64,000 bases of DNA from Prostheceraeus crozeri (Eukaryota > Platyhelminthes > Polycladida > Euryleptidae), in the NCBI GenBank assembly GCA_907163375.1, contig CAJQUW010003003.1:25442-89441 (forward strand), in the 5' to 3' direction. The stretch's first letter is position 1. The number at the start of each line of letters is the position of its first letter. Under the pieces are notes generated by a model that was not told the origin of the DNA, did not search any database, and saw only the letters and a program-made list of their open reading frames with translations. The position numbers and the translations under genes were made by a program. Shown in pieces: positions 1-12,522 of the stretch.

Positions 1-2100
1 GTAATGAGTGATGGCTGGGCTCACATATTGGTCGCCTCCATCAGTTTCACACCATTTAATCATTGCATCAGGTAATTTTACATCTTGAAAAATGCCTCTC
101 CTTGACATCTCAGGCAGATAAGCAGCGAGATGAACACGCAGAGAACTTCCATATCTGAAAAATCGAGTAAAGGCAATACCAAGTTGGGATTCACTACTTT
201 TCTTCAAGAAATGTATAATCATGCATGTTGTCTTAGTGCATGACAGATGGAAAATCTAGGGTCTACAAATTTTTAGCAGACTTGTGAAAAGTTAGAAAAA
301 CAGACCACATTTGTCGCGCTGACAACAAATTACCACCATTTTCTTATTCTACCAAGTGTTTTCGCCTTACGGACGTATATCTCTGCTGAGAATCAAACAT
401 AAGATACAATGCATATATATCGAGGCTTGTGGATTCCAGGATGCTATTTCAAGTTTGCACCCACATCTCTGCTAAGATTTAAATTGATTTAAAGATTTAA
501 ACCGTGACTTGTAAAAGTATGTGCCTCAGGGCTGGAACCGGCCGGCGCAGTGCCTGTGCCGGCCGCTAGGGTATGGTGTGGTGAATGACGTCTCTACACC
601 GGTTGGTTGAGGCTTTGATAGTCAGGCATCAGTTGTCAAGTTATGCCACTAGACCTATTTCCAACTTATTTCCACAGAGCATACTTGAAATGCATGAATG
701 GACGGTCTTGTTACTACCGTATAAGCGAGAGTTACCTATTACAATACAATATTATACAATGCAATTATTCGCATTTTGATAACATGTATTCTGCGATGCT
801 CAGTAATACGCTTCATGACTTATTTACTGATCTAATGAGTTGTCGGCCTTTTTTATAATTAATGATGATGTTAACTACTTTTTCAAAGTCAATCAAGCGC
901 AAGCAACTTGAAGACAGATAATCAAAATAATGACACACTCGGGCATCGATACAATAATAACATTGATGCAATAATGATAATATGTACATGCGCCGCTTTT
1001 CCAAGAAAGTTTTAAGCGGTTAACAAATTCCAAAACAAGTTCCAATATAATAAACGTCTTTCTAGCGATAAAAGTGCTGAAGTGAACAATTTGATCACTG
1101 TCAGTGCCGATGTTTCGAAATGTTTTGTCTACGACGTGCAAAGTTGATTTAAAGAGATTCAATGAAGAGAAATTTATTTCTTTACTTGCGAGGGATTTCC
1201 AGTCACTTGCGACGTCAATTGAGAACTCTATCTCCACTACAGTTTAAAGTCAGTCTACATTGATGACCGCGAGGTGACGCATACGAGTCTAGAACAATGA
1301 GCTAGCTAAGTTTGTTATCAATCTTTCATTTTAGAGATGTACCAAGACCGAGCGGTAGTGTTGCTGTACCTGTACTATGTCAATCAAAATTCATCGCGTG
1401 CTTTTAACTTATCAAAAATTCCATGATCATCACTCATTGCATCTCTAAGCTCCACATGTTTTATAAACTATCCAATGCAGTGAAATTATTCAAGATCTGG
1501 AATAATTTTGCAATAGGCAGGCTAAGAAAATTCCAAATTGTAGGATTCTGGAAACTTTGTTTGATAGTTGCCGGTTATCATTTTTCAACAGTTCAAAGAA
1601 CAGTTCGCAAGATTTAGGTCACAAAACATCCGTGTAGATGCCCTCAAATTTTGTTACATTTACATGCTCTTGATGTTATGATGATTGACTCAGTCAGTGA
1701 TGGACTCTAAACTTATTGTAATGATTGACTCCAGACTGAATGTCGTCAACGGTCGACACATGTGTAATTGAATTCAAAACTTACGGACGGGCCGGGGGCC
1801 GGTCCAAACCCTTATGTGCTTGCCTCCTTTTTCCGGGAATGGGGGAATTATGTAGTTGTAGTTTCCTGATTCGCACTTTTCCGATCAGTAAGTCTCGCAG
1901 AACTCTCGGAAAAATGATCAGCAATTGCATATCTGGTATGCATCTAAGTATAAAGTAACACATTATCGACGAGGAGAGCGAAGCAATCTGAACTGCTTGG
2001 AAAATGAATATTCAGCATTGCTGGTAAAGTAATTGCAGTTACTTCTCAATTTGGTGGCTAAAAATGTGAATGATAATTGCACAATAAACGGAAAATAACT
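1..2100. other. AT-rich non-coding stretch
   Basis: No protein-coding signal was recognised; the open frames are short and lack any family resemblance. The only clear local structure is a GC-rich hairpin near position 550, and a short GC-rich patch around 1785-1805. Probably intergenic or decayed repeat sequence. Confidence 0.6.
539..565. repeat. GC-rich perfect-stem hairpin
   Basis: A 12-bp stem (one G-T pair) closes a 3-base loop. The outer 8 bp are CGGCCGGC paired with GCCGGCCG. It stands out in AT-rich surroundings. No function can be assigned from sequence. Confidence 0.6.
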
Positions 2101-2101
2101 G

Positions 2102-2175
2102 CTCGTCTTGGTGGGTCTGAACCACTGACCTCCTCTGGCATTCTAGGCCAACGCCCTACTAACTGATCTCTCGAT
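2102..2175 (-). repeat. tRNA-derived SINE head or tRNA pseudogene
   Basis: Read on the minus strand this has a box-A-like motif (GATCAGTTAGTAGG, about 2155-2168) and a box-B-like motif (GGTTCAGACCC, 2113-2123) at normal tRNA spacing. A Leu-like TAG sits where the anticodon loop would be. D- and T-arm pairing is imperfect, so it is more likely a Pol III-derived SINE head than a working tRNA. No second copy was seen in this window. Confidence 0.5.
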
Positions 2176-2189
2176 GGGCGACAGTGCGA

Positions 2190-4840
2190 CATAAGTCCTT
2201 AATTGCCACAAGACAACATAGCATCAACCGTCAAACTAAAATACTAATGCCAATATATCAGTTATTCAAAGTCAGCATTGCACTTTGACAATAAGATTTA
2301 CAGATAATCGATTGTAAAATTAAATAATTGACAATTACAACACAAATTTGCTTTCTAGCAACGCATCTCGTAAATAGACTGAAAAATTAATGAATTGCGT
2401 TTTTGGAAATTAAAAAGCTGCATTATTTACTATCTAAGTGTAGTGTTGGTATATGGAATGCATCGAACCTATAAATCTAATGAAGTTTTTCAGCATTCGC
2501 TTGCAAAGGCAGATAAAAAATAACTACCCGTCATAGTTCAGATTTCCCATTGGCTATGTTCACAATTTCTTGTCTAAATTAGAAAACCTAAAAAATATAA
2601 AGAGCAATAATCCAGAATTATTCAAATTTTTGACTGTCTCTTCGTCAAGGATACAAAGAAACACTGAGTAGGGTCTTTGTAATTGTAATCAGGGTTGGTC
2701 ACCGAGTTCAACCCGCCCGCCTATGATTGTGTCTTTCCCGACCGACTGCACTGTGTTTTGTCTCAATTTGAAACCGTGAAATGAAAAAATATTAACAGCA
2801 CTTCTGAAAGTTCTATTTATGCGAGTGACGGCAAATTAAGGAACATAGGGAAGGGTGTAATCTAAAGTTAAGATATTTATGGATGATGCTAGTCATTTAA
2901 AAATTTATTTTGCCCATAGGAAAAAACTGAGCTTTTACAAAGTGGTCCTGAAACCCTAATACAGCTGTTTTAATAAAGCTGTCCAGGGAAACTTTCAGAA
3001 TGAATTCCAAATAGCACGAGCTTATTCAGTGCCATCTAAACCCTAGTTCGTTCTTTTAATCGAAAATTCAATTGAATTTGACAGTTCGTAGAAACAGGCA
3101 AAAAAGCCAACTGTAAAACTATCTTTGGCTATTGATCTTCCGGCTAAAAATTCAACATTTTAAATACTTCTGAGACCGCCCCTAATATTCGAATTTCATT
3201 TCGAGGCTCAACCCGATACAGTTTTATCAAGAGAATTGTATACGAGAGCCATTTGTGAAGCACTTCGCATAGTTTTGTCGTTTAGATTTTAATATCCAAC
3301 CATGTAACAGTTGTGATAGCAAAAATATTGGTTTCGCCACTAAAAGTAATAACCATAAGCTCCATTTTAATTACATTTTAAACTCTACATTTGCGGTGTA
3401 TTCAAGAATTCGACAGATTTATTTTAGTATTCCAGGCTAGTACGTCGGATTAAAACATTTACATCATTGATGTCAACACTTCAGTTTCTGAGAAATTTTT
3501 CTTGTGTGGTTCTGTCATTTGCGGCTAGAAGCGCAACACATATATTTCTGATAGTTTCATTTTTTGATTAAGAAATAGACTTTATATTTTAGAAATAATC
3601 ATTTACAATTCATTTTAAGTCATTAATTTTTCAGAATTTCAGACGATTTATATTTAAGAAAATGTCAATTAATATTCATATTTGTAGTTTATATTCAAGA
3701 ATCGGTGATTTCAAATTGAGACCTCTTCATTTACTATTCAGACGTTTCGAGTAATTCAGAAATCGTCATTTATATTTCAGAAGTCACCATTTCAATTTTT
3801 GAATTAGTCACTTGTAACTCAAATGTCCAGTTTTAATTTCAAACCCAGTGAGTTATATATCAAAACACTTCAATTTAATTTAAGCACTTCTCAGCAGTCG
3901 GCATCAAAGTTGGACCTTGGATTTTGGGTAAGTGATACAAAACTTGGGTCTTTATCGATGCTGCATATATAGCCTACAAATCAAGTTATAGAAATTTTGA
4001 TTTGAATCATATGAGAACCACATGATAGTAGCATAAAGTTCTAATTTTTTTATCAAAATTCCACTCAATTCGCAGAACATTTCAAATAAGAAATATTTGT
4101 GGCTATTAGCTACTTCATTTAGGCCTTGATAATATCGCGCGTTGAAAGTTCGTGCATATTGGTATTTGCTGCAAGATTAGATGTAGCTACATGTATTTTA
4201 TTGCATTTGTGCATATTGAATTTTTACACATTTCATATATTTTACATCATCGCAATTATCTTCGCACCCCTAAACTGTCTGTGATAGCCGACAGTTATCC
4301 AAAAATGACTTTATTCCAATTTCGTATTTTAAATATGTTCAAGCGTGCACTCAATACCCAACTATAACATTTATTAAGTCATATAATTACTATCAACTAA
4401 TCAGCTATAACATTTATTGCATATATTTCTGAATGATAAAATGAACACAATTGCCTTGTTATGACCAATGTTTAATTCAATCATAACTAAGTCAAAGGTC
4501 TTCAATTAGTCAGTATATCAGTGTAGGTTAAGTAAAAGGAAAGCTTTATAACGTAATACGTGTACTTAGGCTATTAATTACAGTGATGTTCTTTGTGTGC
4601 GCAAATTTGAATATAGCTTGGAAAATTAGGCTCATTTGTCACGAATAATTTATTTGTCTTGGCCACGCTGCATCTCATTGAGATTCTACCGCAGAACTGA
4701 CAACAGTAAAAACTTCACCTGACAGTTAATTAAGCATTCATCAGCAGAATGCTGAAGAGTGACCTGACTTGCGGACAGATGGTGACGTCACACTACAGTG
4801 GTTTGGCAGAAAATGATAATATCAAGACATCGATGAAATT
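2190..4840. other. AT-rich non-coding stretch
   Basis: No gene, terminal repeat or tandem array was recognised. The part just before 4891 could be the 5' region of the Penelope element, but no terminal repeat matching the 3' flank was found. Confidence 0.5.
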
Positions 4841-4890
4841 AAAAGATAATAATTAGTGGTTTCAACATTAGTGGTGTACAACTGACTGAT

Positions 4891-6825
4891 ATGGAATCCT
4901 CTGCCCTTGCCTTGGGACTTCAACAACGCATTCCACCAAAGAATGTCGACAGATGTCAAATTTTCACAGATATGGAATGTTTAGCTTTTTCCTTAGCGAA
5001 AGAGACCCCCGTTTCAAAGGAAGAGGAAGGTGCCACAGAAGCAACTTTGAAGAAATGTGCTCATGATTTGGCTACAACAAGGATGCCAGAAAGCAAGGAA
5101 ATGAAACATAAAGTAAAAGTGGTAAATGATTTGAGAAAACGCGTTGCGATGATGCGACCAGACAAAGGAAATGGTGTGGTTCTTATGACGAGAGAACAGT
5201 ACAATCAAAGGATGGATAATATACTAACAGATTCATCAAAATTCAAGGAACTAGATAGTGATGTGGATTGGAACGATCGCCATGGTCAAGAAAGAGTTGC
5301 TCAAGTAATTGATAAGCTAATAAAAGAAAAACAATTACCCACAACTTGTAAAGATCTTCTTCAATATGGAATAATTCCCCGCCTTTACGGTTTGGCAAAA
5401 GTTCATAAGGAGGACTTTCCATTACGACCAGTTTTATCAATGGTTGGATCGGCGTACCATTCAGTCGCACAATTCGTTGACAGACATCTTTTGAATCCGC
5501 TACTACCAAATTTTGATTTACACTGTGTGAAGGACTCTAAAGAATTTAGAGATCAAGTTATCAAGTTGGAGATGGATGCCAATGATACCTGTTCTTCTTT
5601 TGATATCAAAAGTTTATTCACCAATGTTCCAGTGGACGAGACAATAAATGTGATCTGTGACTCTCTTTATCGGAGTACCAGTCCGCCACCCAAACTATCG
5701 GAATGTGAGTTATCCGAAGCAAACTGCCGATTATTGCTTTCCACATTGGTGAAGAATGTTCAGTTTGTTTTTAATAAACAAGTATTTGAGCAAGTGGAAG
5801 GTCTGGCAATGGGTTCTCCACTGAGTGTATCCTTTAGTCAAATTTTTATGGGATACCTGGAACAGAAGTTATTTCAACATTTTGATAAAAACCAATTAAA
5901 GTTTTACTGTCGATATGTGGATGACACGTTTATTGTTGGTGATCGAAACATTATAGTACAGTTCTTCAAATGCTGCAACAATTTGCATCCATCTATAGCA
6001 TTTACCAAGGAATCTGCGAGCAGTTTTTTGGATGTCCAATTACACTTCGACGATGGCAATATAACGACATCGATTTATAGAAAACCAAGCTTTACGGGAC
6101 TGTATGATAATTATCAATCGTTTGGTCCAATTCGATATAAAGTGAATCTTGTTAAGACCTTAACGAAGAGGGCGTATGATATCTGTTCGTCCCAACATCT
6201 CCAGAAAGAACTGGAATTTTTGAAACGGACTCTACAGCGAAATGGTTACCCGGAGTGGTTTATCAATCGAAATATGAAGCCGCCACCTCCAAGACTTCCA
6301 ACCGCAGAAAAGAAGCCGCTCTTCTTCAACATATGCTACCTTGGACAAATCAGTGAGACAATCTCCAAGAAGATATGTCAGAGAATTCGAAATTCATACC
6401 CTGTCCTCAAACCAATTCCAATTTTCAGGACGAATAATCTCGCACCTGCAGCTGTGAAGGACACAATTCCACCTAGCCGAAAACCGAAAATTATATACGA
6501 ATTTCTCTGTCCTTGCGGAGCAAGGTACATCGGCAAATCTACAAGGTGTCTCGATATTCGTCGTACTGAGCACATTCCCAGATGGGTGCAGAATTCAAAC
6601 TCCAGACCGAAATCGACCAAGGCTGTCCAATCTGCAGTAACACGACACTTGACCGAGTGTGATAGGAAGACCGACATTTTATCACAAGCTGAGCAAGGAT
6701 TCAAAGTGGTGAGGAGCCTCAAAACGAAGTTTCAACTTTCGGTGGCTGAAAGTGTCACCATCAAAGAGCAACAGCCGATATTGTGTGCGCAGAAAGACCG
6801 ACTTCATGTCTTAAAACTGACTTAA
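4891..6825 (+). CDS. Penelope-like element: reverse transcriptase with GIY-YIG endonuclease
   Basis: An uninterrupted 644-codon ORF. Order of domains: N-terminal region with the DKGNG motif (residues 91-95), which is shared by Penelope-like elements; RT core with motif A (SSFDIKSLF, Asp238), motif B (EGLAMGSPLS, from 303) and the catalytic YVDD box (342-345); then a C-terminal GIY-YIG nuclease (Cys-rich YEFLCPCGARYIG, 536-548, followed by RRTEH with Glu560). The RT copies RNA at a nick made by the nuclease (family knowledge). The frame is open upstream to about 4843, so the true start could lie slightly earlier. Length and intact motifs suggest a young copy. No matching terminal repeats or hammerhead motif were found around it, so the element's ends are undefined. 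Confidence 0.92.
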   Translation: MESSALALGLQQRIPPKNVDRCQIFTDMECLAFSLAKETPVSKEEEGATEATLKKCAHDLATTRMPESKEMKHKVKVVNDLRKRVAMMRPDKGNGVVLMTREQYNQRMDNILTDSSKFKELDSDVDWNDRHGQERVAQVIDKLIKEKQLPTTCKDLLQYGIIPRLYGLAKVHKEDFPLRPVLSMVGSAYHSVAQFVDRHLLNPLLPNFDLHCVKDSKEFRDQVIKLEMDANDTCSSFDIKSLFTNVPVDETINVICDSLYRSTSPPPKLSECELSEANCRLLLSTLVKNVQFVFNKQVFEQVEGLAMGSPLSVSFSQIFMGYLEQKLFQHFDKNQLKFYCRYVDDTFIVGDRNIIVQFFKCCNNLHPSIAFTKESASSFLDVQLHFDDGNITTSIYRKPSFTGLYDNYQSFGPIRYKVNLVKTLTKRAYDICSSQHLQKELEFLKRTLQRNGYPEWFINRNMKPPPPRLPTAEKKPLFFNICYLGQISETISKKICQRIRNSYPVLKPIPIFRTNNLAPAAVKDTIPPSRKPKIIYEFLCPCGARYIGKSTRCLDIRRTEHIPRWVQNSNSRPKSTKAVQSAVTRHLTECDRKTDILSQAEQGFKVVRSLKTKFQLSVAESVTIKEQQPILCAQKDRLHVLKLT

Positions 6826-7140
6826 AATTTGTTTCTGTATCATTATTTATTGGTAATGTTGTTTAATGCTACCTATTGCTTCATTTCAGTAGTGAGTGTA
6901 CATAGCTTTTCTATGATTTCTGACATGTTAGAATGTACTAGTAACTGACGTCATCATTCTTGTGTCTTGCGTAGTTTTAACTTTACTCACTAGCTCCTGT
7001 TATTATCTCCTGTCAACGTTTTAGCATTTTATCTTGTTGTAGTTCACTTGAGAGAACAAGCGTGGCCATGAACCAGCAAACAGTGTTTTGGTTTTTTAAA
7101 TTTATGATGAAGATAGCGCCTACAAAAAAAGATAATAGAT
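6826..7140. other. 3' flank of the Penelope ORF
   Basis: Non-coding. Probably the 3' untranslated part of the element and the junction to the next, inverted copy. A short hairpin (GTTC paired with GAAC) occurs near 7040-7060. No polyadenylation signal of standard form was seen. Confidence 0.4.
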
Positions 7141-7149
7141 TAAAAATTA

Positions 7150-7830
7150 GAGCAGAGATAAGTTAAATACAAACTCTTTCTGCAAACAAAGAAATGAACG
7201 GCAAAAATGAATGCCAGTTGTTGCAGGCTCAAGCTTGTCAGAGCATAGTCTGATGACCGAGAATCGGTGATTATTAACTTCACACTTAATGAGATGACGG
7301 GTGATGGAAGATGATGCTGTTCTTCCTGTCCTACGATTCTCACGCAGCCATTTTAGGACAAGCTCTCCAATGCGGCGATGTAACGGTTGAACTGTTCAGC
7401 CAATATAGTCTGCTCCGCAGACACAGTTGATTTTGTACACAAAATCAGACTGATTGACGGTAAGCACAGGATCCTTGTGACCATTACTGGAAAGGCATGT
7501 GGTCTTGAAGCATGTGATAGCCTTGACATGCATGTAGGCTCTCTCAATAGTCTTCACCACTTGATGCGCAACTTCTTCACTCGATCGAACATAGCATGGT
7601 AAGGAGAAGAATATCAGTTTCTTCTTTGCGGTGGGGACTAGAGCTCTTTCTACGGCGGGTGAAGAATACTTCATAATGAACCATTCCGGGCAACCATTAT
7701 TGGAGAGAGTATTATGGATCAATTCTTCTTTTTGTTGAATAAACTCTGGAGAACAAATCTGTCTTGATCTCATGAAAAGGGTCCTTTTCAAAAAAAAGCG
7801 CCAGAGCAAAATCAAAGACGATGATTTCAT
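7150..7830 (-). pseudogene. Decayed Penelope-like element, 3' half with GIY-YIG domain
   Basis: The minus-strand ORF 7830-7396 aligns by eye with the C-terminal half of the intact Penelope ORF nearby: the CPEWFI motif, the PTAKKKLIFF linker and the nuclease motif INCVCGADYIG. Directly after YIG an in-frame TGA interrupts the domain. The same frame continues beyond it with recognisable sequence (HRRIGELVLKWL, then SSSITRHLIKCEV) down to about 7150. It is therefore an inactive copy in the opposite orientation to the intact element. It probably forms one insertion with the RT piece at 8340-8530. Confidence 0.8.
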
Positions 7831-8339
7831 TCAACTTTCAGAGATGTAAATGGATCCACATCAGTATTCAGATTCTAGAAATGAAACATGAATTTAGTGA
7901 ATCATCAAATCATGCCGGTGAAAATTGAATAAAAAACTTCAAATTTCAGCCAAGAAAGCACGAATGATATCGCGACTTTTTCATGAAGACTTCCATTTTA
8001 AAGCGGTTCATGAAATTCCCTTCATATCGGCTTAATTTCCGCTTAGTTATGATGCTTATTAGCAAATATTCATTCCTTTTGATATCCAAATCGTTTCATA
8101 CTACTTATATAGCAGAGTCCTCTCGGTAGTATATAAATTGGCAAATTTTGACTTTTTTCAAAAGTGCTCAAATAATCTTTTGGACCACGGGAGCGTAATC
8201 TCCGCAGAAAACTGAATCAAAAATTTTCACTGTATTTTTTTGAATCTACACTCTACCTATATATCCCTACTTTATGACACGGCCTGAAAGATTTTCCTCA
8301 AGTTTGACTCAGAATTTTTTTTTCAGAGAACTTCGGTGG

Positions 8340-8530
8340 TGGGCGGCTGGATCGAAAAAGTATGTCAAAAAATTATGTCCAGGGTGTCCTGCACAGGAAT
8401 ATTGATGAAAAGGCTTGTGATGTCATAGGAAACCATTGCCATACTCTGAGTATCAACGGGCAAATTCACCATCGTGTGAATTCCTTCAAAATGCTCCGAT
8501 CGCCACAATTCCTTCAGATTCGAAGAATTC
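8340..8530 (-). pseudogene. Penelope RT motif A fragment
   Basis: The minus-strand translation contains MVSYDITSLFINIPVQDTL, matching motif A of the intact Penelope RT (SSFDIKSLFTNVPVDET) with the catalytic Asp in place. Preceding residues (LKELWRSEHFEGIHTMVNLP) fit the spacing before motif A. It ends in a stop soon after, and motifs B and C are absent. Between it and the nuclease fragment lies about 500 bp of AT-rich non-coding sequence (7831-8339), so a deletion or insertion has removed the palm domain. Confidence 0.75.
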
Positions 8531-8841
8531 AGATCATTGCGCTAAAGTTTTCTTAATAATGTTGGTCCTTCTGATCATCATTAAAAAAGTTAGCAGGCGC
8601 ACGAAAGAACGTTCGCAAACATATCTGCAGAGCTTGATATTGTCTGTGTCTCTTTGCTGTGTGATCCGGTTGATAGCAGTCACTGAAACTTTGCACAATT
8701 TGGAGTGTTTAATGTTGAATTGGCTGCTTATTGTCTTATTTCTGGGGTATTATGTCAGCAGATTGTGCCATTTCATGGGGATTCCATGTTCCAATACTTC
8801 CTTTCTAGTCAAACAGAAGAAGAGACGATCGGTCTAATGCT

Positions 8842-9067
8842 GTGAGTTCAATAGTTCTTTTTTCAAACTTCTTCAATATTTTTCTCATTTCCGCAAAAGT
8901 AAACAAACACCATGTAAGTTGAACGAAGGTTCAAAGCAAGACAGTTAGCGAAGGCATATCTTTGTTCTCTCATAGCAGCAGCCGATTAATTACCTTCATT
9001 GTTTGTGTACTTTTGCGGAAATGAAAAAATATACTGAAGAAGTTTGAAAAAGAACTATTGAACTCAT
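8842..9067. mobile_element. Short foldback / MITE-like element
   Basis: Two inverted arms of about 63 bp (8842-8905 and 9000-9067) match almost base for base, beginning GAGTTCAATAG on one side and ending CTATTGAACTC on the other. They surround a roughly 95-bp unpaired middle. No clear target duplication was visible, so the superfamily is unknown. Confidence 0.7.
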
Positions 9068-11880
9068 ATGAATATAACTTACATGTTCGAATAACTTATA
9101 ACGTAAGGATTCTGAAGATGCCAAACAATAATTTTTTGATGAAAAAGTGACAACATAACACTTTCAACCAAAAAGGTCATGATTTTGTGAAAACTTCACG
9201 ATATCACTAATTTTTCCGTAGTTCACCGATTTTGATGACCAGTATGTCAAAACAGAGGTCAGAAAATGCGCTTTCTCCCGTGCCTGATTCATGATCACTG
9301 ATTCAAACGTTTTCTTTTTGAAAATTGTGATATGCAAATTGAGCGATTTTCGTATTTTGAGTACTGCTCAGCAAATACAAAAGCGGATGCAAGTCTGCAA
9401 TGGATAATTTTAGAGCTGAGAATGCAAGCAGTCGAGTGACGCATGGCACGTTGATCTGCGACATGATTTGAAGAGAATCAGTTGAATTTCAGTGAAATTT
9501 AGGTGGTCCATTTTTTATGATCAGCTCTCTGCTACGGATTAGTAATAAAGAGTGCATAATTTTTTCTTTCTTTCAACCTATGATGATATTTCCTATACTT
9601 GAAATAGTGGATTCGACTTTAAAAGGCAATTCCAATATGTAAGAGAAATAGGAACAATTTTGAATAAACACCTTCAAATGCTAGCTATAATGGAAGCTGC
9701 TTGTAGCTAGCCAATTAAACTGGGAATGCAGTTTATCTATGAATTATAAATGAAGAAAATCAATTTTTTCATGTCAAAGAAGTAGGTTTGATTATATACA
9801 AAGCCTGCGAATAATGGGATGTTGGAACCATCCCATTGTACAATTTCTTCAAGTTGTATATACGTAAAATCGATGTCATACACATCAAGAATGAAAACAT
9901 TGTCTCATCAATGATTCAAAGCAAGTATATTCATGTTAGTTTTCGACTTCTTCGCTCACAATACTCTTGAGTACGAAGAATATCCTTGAAATGATAAACG
10001 TTGACTCATAGATGGAGTTCTAAAGCCTGTTTATCAAGAAAGTCGTTTTCGTATATCATGGAGCTGATAGCTCACAGAGTCATCCTTCCTCCTTAAAGCG
10101 ACCTTAAATACTAGCTCTTCGATAACGACGAAATAAACTTATCAACGATTATGACAAAGCACCCTAAAGTTCACTTACCCTGAAGCTAATTTCCAGTCTT
10201 TGATTGTCTCTTTTCTTTGTAAACAATCGCTATTGACTTGCAACTGTCGCCAATTTGCTTCTTATGTAGGACTAAGAATAGATTTTTCAGATTGTACTTG
10301 ATGCACGTAAAATGCTTGCGCAGATTTTTGATAGTTTCTACTGATAAGCAGTAAACGACTAGTCAACAAATATGCAGTCTGTTCCCACTATGTAACCGTG
10401 AAAAACGGTAGAGTGAAGAAGCTATCGTGCGGTGCTTCCATGCTTTTACCAGTTTTTTTGCAATGAATGCTCTCTTCTTAATCGCTGCTAATTGTGGTGC
10501 CAAAAAGGACTGCATCTATTGCGAGCAAACTTGTGGTAGCAAAAGATTTTGACAAGAGGAATGAAATAGAGCTCAAGAATGCGCGCAAAAAATTGTGGAA
10601 AAATATATATCTAAGAAATGGCATTCTATCATCCGCATCTGCAACAGTTCTGAATCTGCAACAGATGCGCATCCGCATCTGCGCTGCATCCGTATAAAAT
10701 CCGCACCGAGTCCACGAAAGTAAGAATCTTTAACTATTAGATTCTTTAACTATAGATTCAGATTAGCTTAATAGGACCATTTGTGATTTTATGGATTTTT
10801 CAGCTCTGAACTGTGCGTCCAACAAACAGACAAATAAGTCCATGCAAAACTTCGAATAGCAACCTGATACTGGGCTACATGTATAATAGCAATGCAACCC
10901 ACTATCTTTTGGGACCGGTTTTCTCCACATGAATAAATGAGCCGTGTTTATACTTGGAAGCACATTAGGCACGGAGCCTTTCTTCCATGTGACCGACTTG
11001 TTATCTATCCTACTCTCATTCGTTTTATGCTGAGCGTTAATCAGGAATACAGAGTGCACCTATTTCAAAGGTCTTAGGTTTTACCCGAAGAAGAGGAGGT
11101 AGAAAGCCATGGATGATGATAGTGAAATACGCCGCATGAAATAGGGCAATATGGGACGCAAGTCATTGAGCAAAGTCTCGTCAAAAAGTCCTACGGAGTT
11201 TGTGTCAGACATCTCTTCCTTGAAGTACATTCAATGTACTTGCCGATCTTGGAAGTATTTTAAAGTGTGCAGAAGGCGCTTTGGCAACACTGTCGAATCC
11301 ACTGTTTCCATGCTCCTGAAGAAGCAGGGTAGAATCTCCATAAAATCAGTTTTAGCGGCAGTTTTAAGTTTTAGCGGCAGTTTTAAGACATTGCTCTATT
11401 GTCCTTTGACAATGCACAAATTCCATTGATGTTAGAAACCTTATTCCGTCGAGAGAACAGAACGCACATAATATTTTGTCTTGCGTTGAATTGTATAAGA
11501 AATATTGAACATTGCTGTGTACGAGTGTGGTGACTATGAAATTCATCTAAATGCCGAAAAATACACTCATTAAACTGGTGATGTTATTAAAGCCAATATT
11601 TATTATTCTTTTTTTTAGTATTCTATTTATATTTTCTATTTATCTTTTTTGTCTTTTTTTATTAATTTTTAATTTATTAATCGCACTTATTATTCGATTA
11701 TCTAATTTCATTGTTGTTAATTGCATTCACGACATGGCTTAAGATGCTTTGGTGGACAATCGATCCCTGCTACTTGCCTTAATGTCGGCGGTCAGAATGG
11801 TGACATGTTATTTATTCATTGATTAATATTGACTTGACAACTGATGTGTGGTGGTGAGGGTTTGATCCTGCAATTGACAC
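9068..11880. other. Non-coding stretch
   Basis: No gene recognised. Minor features are a 19-bp direct duplication at about 11350-11388 (unit TTTTAGCGGCAGTTTTAAG) and a run of GCATCCGCATCTGC-type repeats at about 10620-10690. Confidence 0.5.
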
Positions 11881-11890
11881 AGTCGCGTAA

Positions 11891-11963
11891 GTGGCTTGTA
11901 GCTCAGTTGGTTAGAGCACAGGTCTAGCTAACCTTGGTCGCAGATCGAATCCTACCAGCCTCA
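11891..11963 (+). repeat. tRNA-like sequence (SINE head or tRNA pseudogene)
   Basis: A perfect box A with D-arm (TAGCTCAGTTGGTTAGAGC) is followed by an anticodon-like loop CTAGCTA (AGC at the anticodon position) and a box B variant (GATCGAATCC). The T-stem does not pair well and the acceptor is incomplete, so it is unlikely to be a functional tRNA. The D-arm resembles tRNA-Ile most, while the loop would read Ala; this mixture favours a SINE-derived or degenerate copy. No 3' tail could be delimited. Confidence 0.5.
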
Positions 11964-12522
11964 CATCTTTTGCATGGCAATTTGATCTATCGTTTATTTA
12001 ATTTCATTGTTGCATATAAAGTTGTACCAAAATAACCTGTCGACTTCATGCTTTTGTTTAACCCTACAGCGGAAAATTGTCAAAAAACTTTAATATTAGA
12101 AGTGCATTACTCGATGACTGAACAGGATTTCTCAGGCTTCACTTCGAGGCACAATAATACAACCGCTTCGAATGCGCGCTAGCTAGGAATTGAATTAGAA
12201 TCTGGAGTTGCTGATTCAATAACACCTTCATAACGTGTGTCTGCGTGAGCAGGTCGGACATGACAAATTGAAAGTTTTAATAAGTGTCTGAAATGCACTT
12301 AGCACAATAAAATGGCTTCTGATTTGCTCAAAATATTTGCACTGTCTGGAAAGTTCACCAGCGCTGATCCGGTGCCGTTGCTGAAAATTGTGATTGGTTT
12401 TCATTATGGATCCGGTGTTATCCCGATCCGCAAACAGACGTCTGAAATGAAAATCCACAATAATGCGGCGTCTGAAGTAATGAATTTAGTTTCAGGATAA
12501 ATAACAAAGTTGCACTTAACAG

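Noticed and set aside
7240..7275. CTGATGA followed by a CCGA/TCGG stem, hammerhead-like
   Set aside because: The required GAA after stem II is absent and the stretch lies within decayed nuclease coding sequence of the Penelope copy on the other strand.
8842..9067. Rho-independent terminator or CRISPR-like palindrome
   Set aside because: Arms of about 63 bp with a large central gap fit a foldback transposon remnant in a eukaryotic context.
11891..11963. Functional tRNA gene
   Set aside because: Box A and box B are good, but T-arm and acceptor pairing fail, so it is listed as a tRNA-like repeat only.
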